Made by a program: the position numbers and the translations under genes
Notes under the pieces: model-generated
Told to the model about the DNA's origin: nothing
Databases searched by the model: none
Seen by the model: only the letters and a program-made list of their open reading frames with translations
Assembly: GCA_042408785.1 (NCBI GenBank)
Contig: JBHOQU010000053.1
Span: 1 to 12,452 of the forward strand
Length of the DNA stretch: 12,452 nucleotides
Direction: 5' to 3'
From: JAUQQI01 sp042408785
GTDB lineage: Bacteria; Chloroflexota; Dehalococcoidia; JAUQQI01
In this document: in pieces, positions 12,174 through 12,452 of the stretch
Layout of the letters: every line of letters begins with the position of its first letter
How positions within the stretch are numbered: position 1 is the stretch's first letter

Positions 12174-12452
12174 AAGCGACCATTCGGCCCCCGCAGGTCA
12201 AGACCCGGCCCGAGGACCGGCCCAGAAACTGCCCCTGCTGCGGCTCGATTTACCGGCACCGACACGGCTACTCGAAAAAGGCGGTGAAAGGTCCCCGCTG
12301 TTGACATAAGTGGTGGTCACCGTCCGCTGCAAGTGCGCTCAGGCACTATCCGGCCGGGGTGACCCGGGCCAACGGCGGCTGTGGCCTGGGCCTTAGGCCT
12401 AAGCACCAGGTCGATTGCACGGGGTCGTTATTGCCCTGGACCTGGGAACCGG
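12167..12452 (+). pseudogene. Zinc-ribbon transposase relic (runs off the right edge)
   Basis: An ATG at 12167, inside the palindrome, opens a frame MSKATIRPPQVKTRPEDRPR, then NCPCCGSIYRHRHGY and KAVKGPR. It stops at TGA 12302 because an extra segment containing TTGACATAAG lies there. Past that segment other frames continue the same kind of protein: VVVTVRCKCAQ (second ribbon pair, its second half lost), RHYPAGVTRANGG, then AWALGLSTRSIAR, and after one more slip VVIALDLGT at the edge. CPxCGS...RHG, the second Cys pair, RHYP-GV-R and WALGLS-RS form the ordered N-terminal signature of a zinc-ribbon DDE transposase group (DUF6431-like or related). The gene has at least three disruptions and is inactive. 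The exact IS family cannot be told from this part. Confidence 0.7.
12301..12310. repeat. Half copy of the palindrome arm
   Basis: TTGACATAAG repeats the first 10 bases of the 13-bp palindrome arm, within the zinc-ribbon transposase relic. Leaving out about 11 bases here (12299-12309) rejoins GPR to VVVTVRC in one frame, so this looks like a leftover insertion rather than original coding sequence. Confidence 0.55.

Overview
The window is GC-rich bacterial DNA: a stable two-operon core flanked on both sides by decayed mobile DNA. No rRNA or tRNA gene is visible. The gene mix (XdhC/CoxE/MocA maturation genes, a UbiA-type phosphoribosyl transferase, a large membrane-anchored HEXXH peptidase with an immune-inhibitor-A-like tail, and a zinc-ribbon transposase relic with a HYPAGV-type motif) resembles Chloroflexota, possibly thermophilic. 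That placement is inference from gene content, not from a marker gene.

Left flank (1-2460). It opens with the last ~97 codons of a type I restriction subunit HsdR (+). About 290 bp with no recognisable gene follow. Next comes an IS982-like element with 18-bp terminal inverted repeats (587-1539), whose transposase is broken by two frameshifts. The element abuts, and apparently interrupts, a minus-strand tnpB gene (2159 down to about 1540) that is itself frameshifted and split by a perfect 38-bp inverted repeat. Beyond the tnpB start lies the headless C-terminal DNA-binding domain of a LuxR-type regulator (+). This looks like nested insertion: regulator, then TnpB element, then IS982 element and palindrome.

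Core, plus strand (2732-6610). A TATAAT box precedes four closely packed genes: a MoxR-type AAA+ ATPase, a VWA-domain CoxE-like protein, XdhC and a MocA-like cytidylyltransferase. Together they form a maturation set for a molybdenum hydroxylase (CO dehydrogenase or xanthine/aldehyde oxidase type). No catalytic subunit gene is present in the window.

Core, minus strand (11952 down to 6607). A second compact run reads xerD-like recombinase, purine nucleoside phosphorylase, membrane-anchored zinc metallopeptidase, coiled-coil zinc-ribbon protein, and UbiA-family transferase. The first four overlap or are separated by 2 nt. The two operons converge with overlapping stop codons at 6607-6610.

Right flank (11953-12452). 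This holds a likely extended -10 promoter for xerD, a minus-strand intrinsic terminator, a second copy of the palindrome, and a broken zinc-ribbon transposase that also carries a half copy of it. The most unusual signal is this palindrome, TTGACATAAGCTT-(3-4 nt)-AAGCTTATGTCAA. It occurs in full twice and as a half site once, each time within or at the edge of a dead transposase gene at opposite ends of the window.
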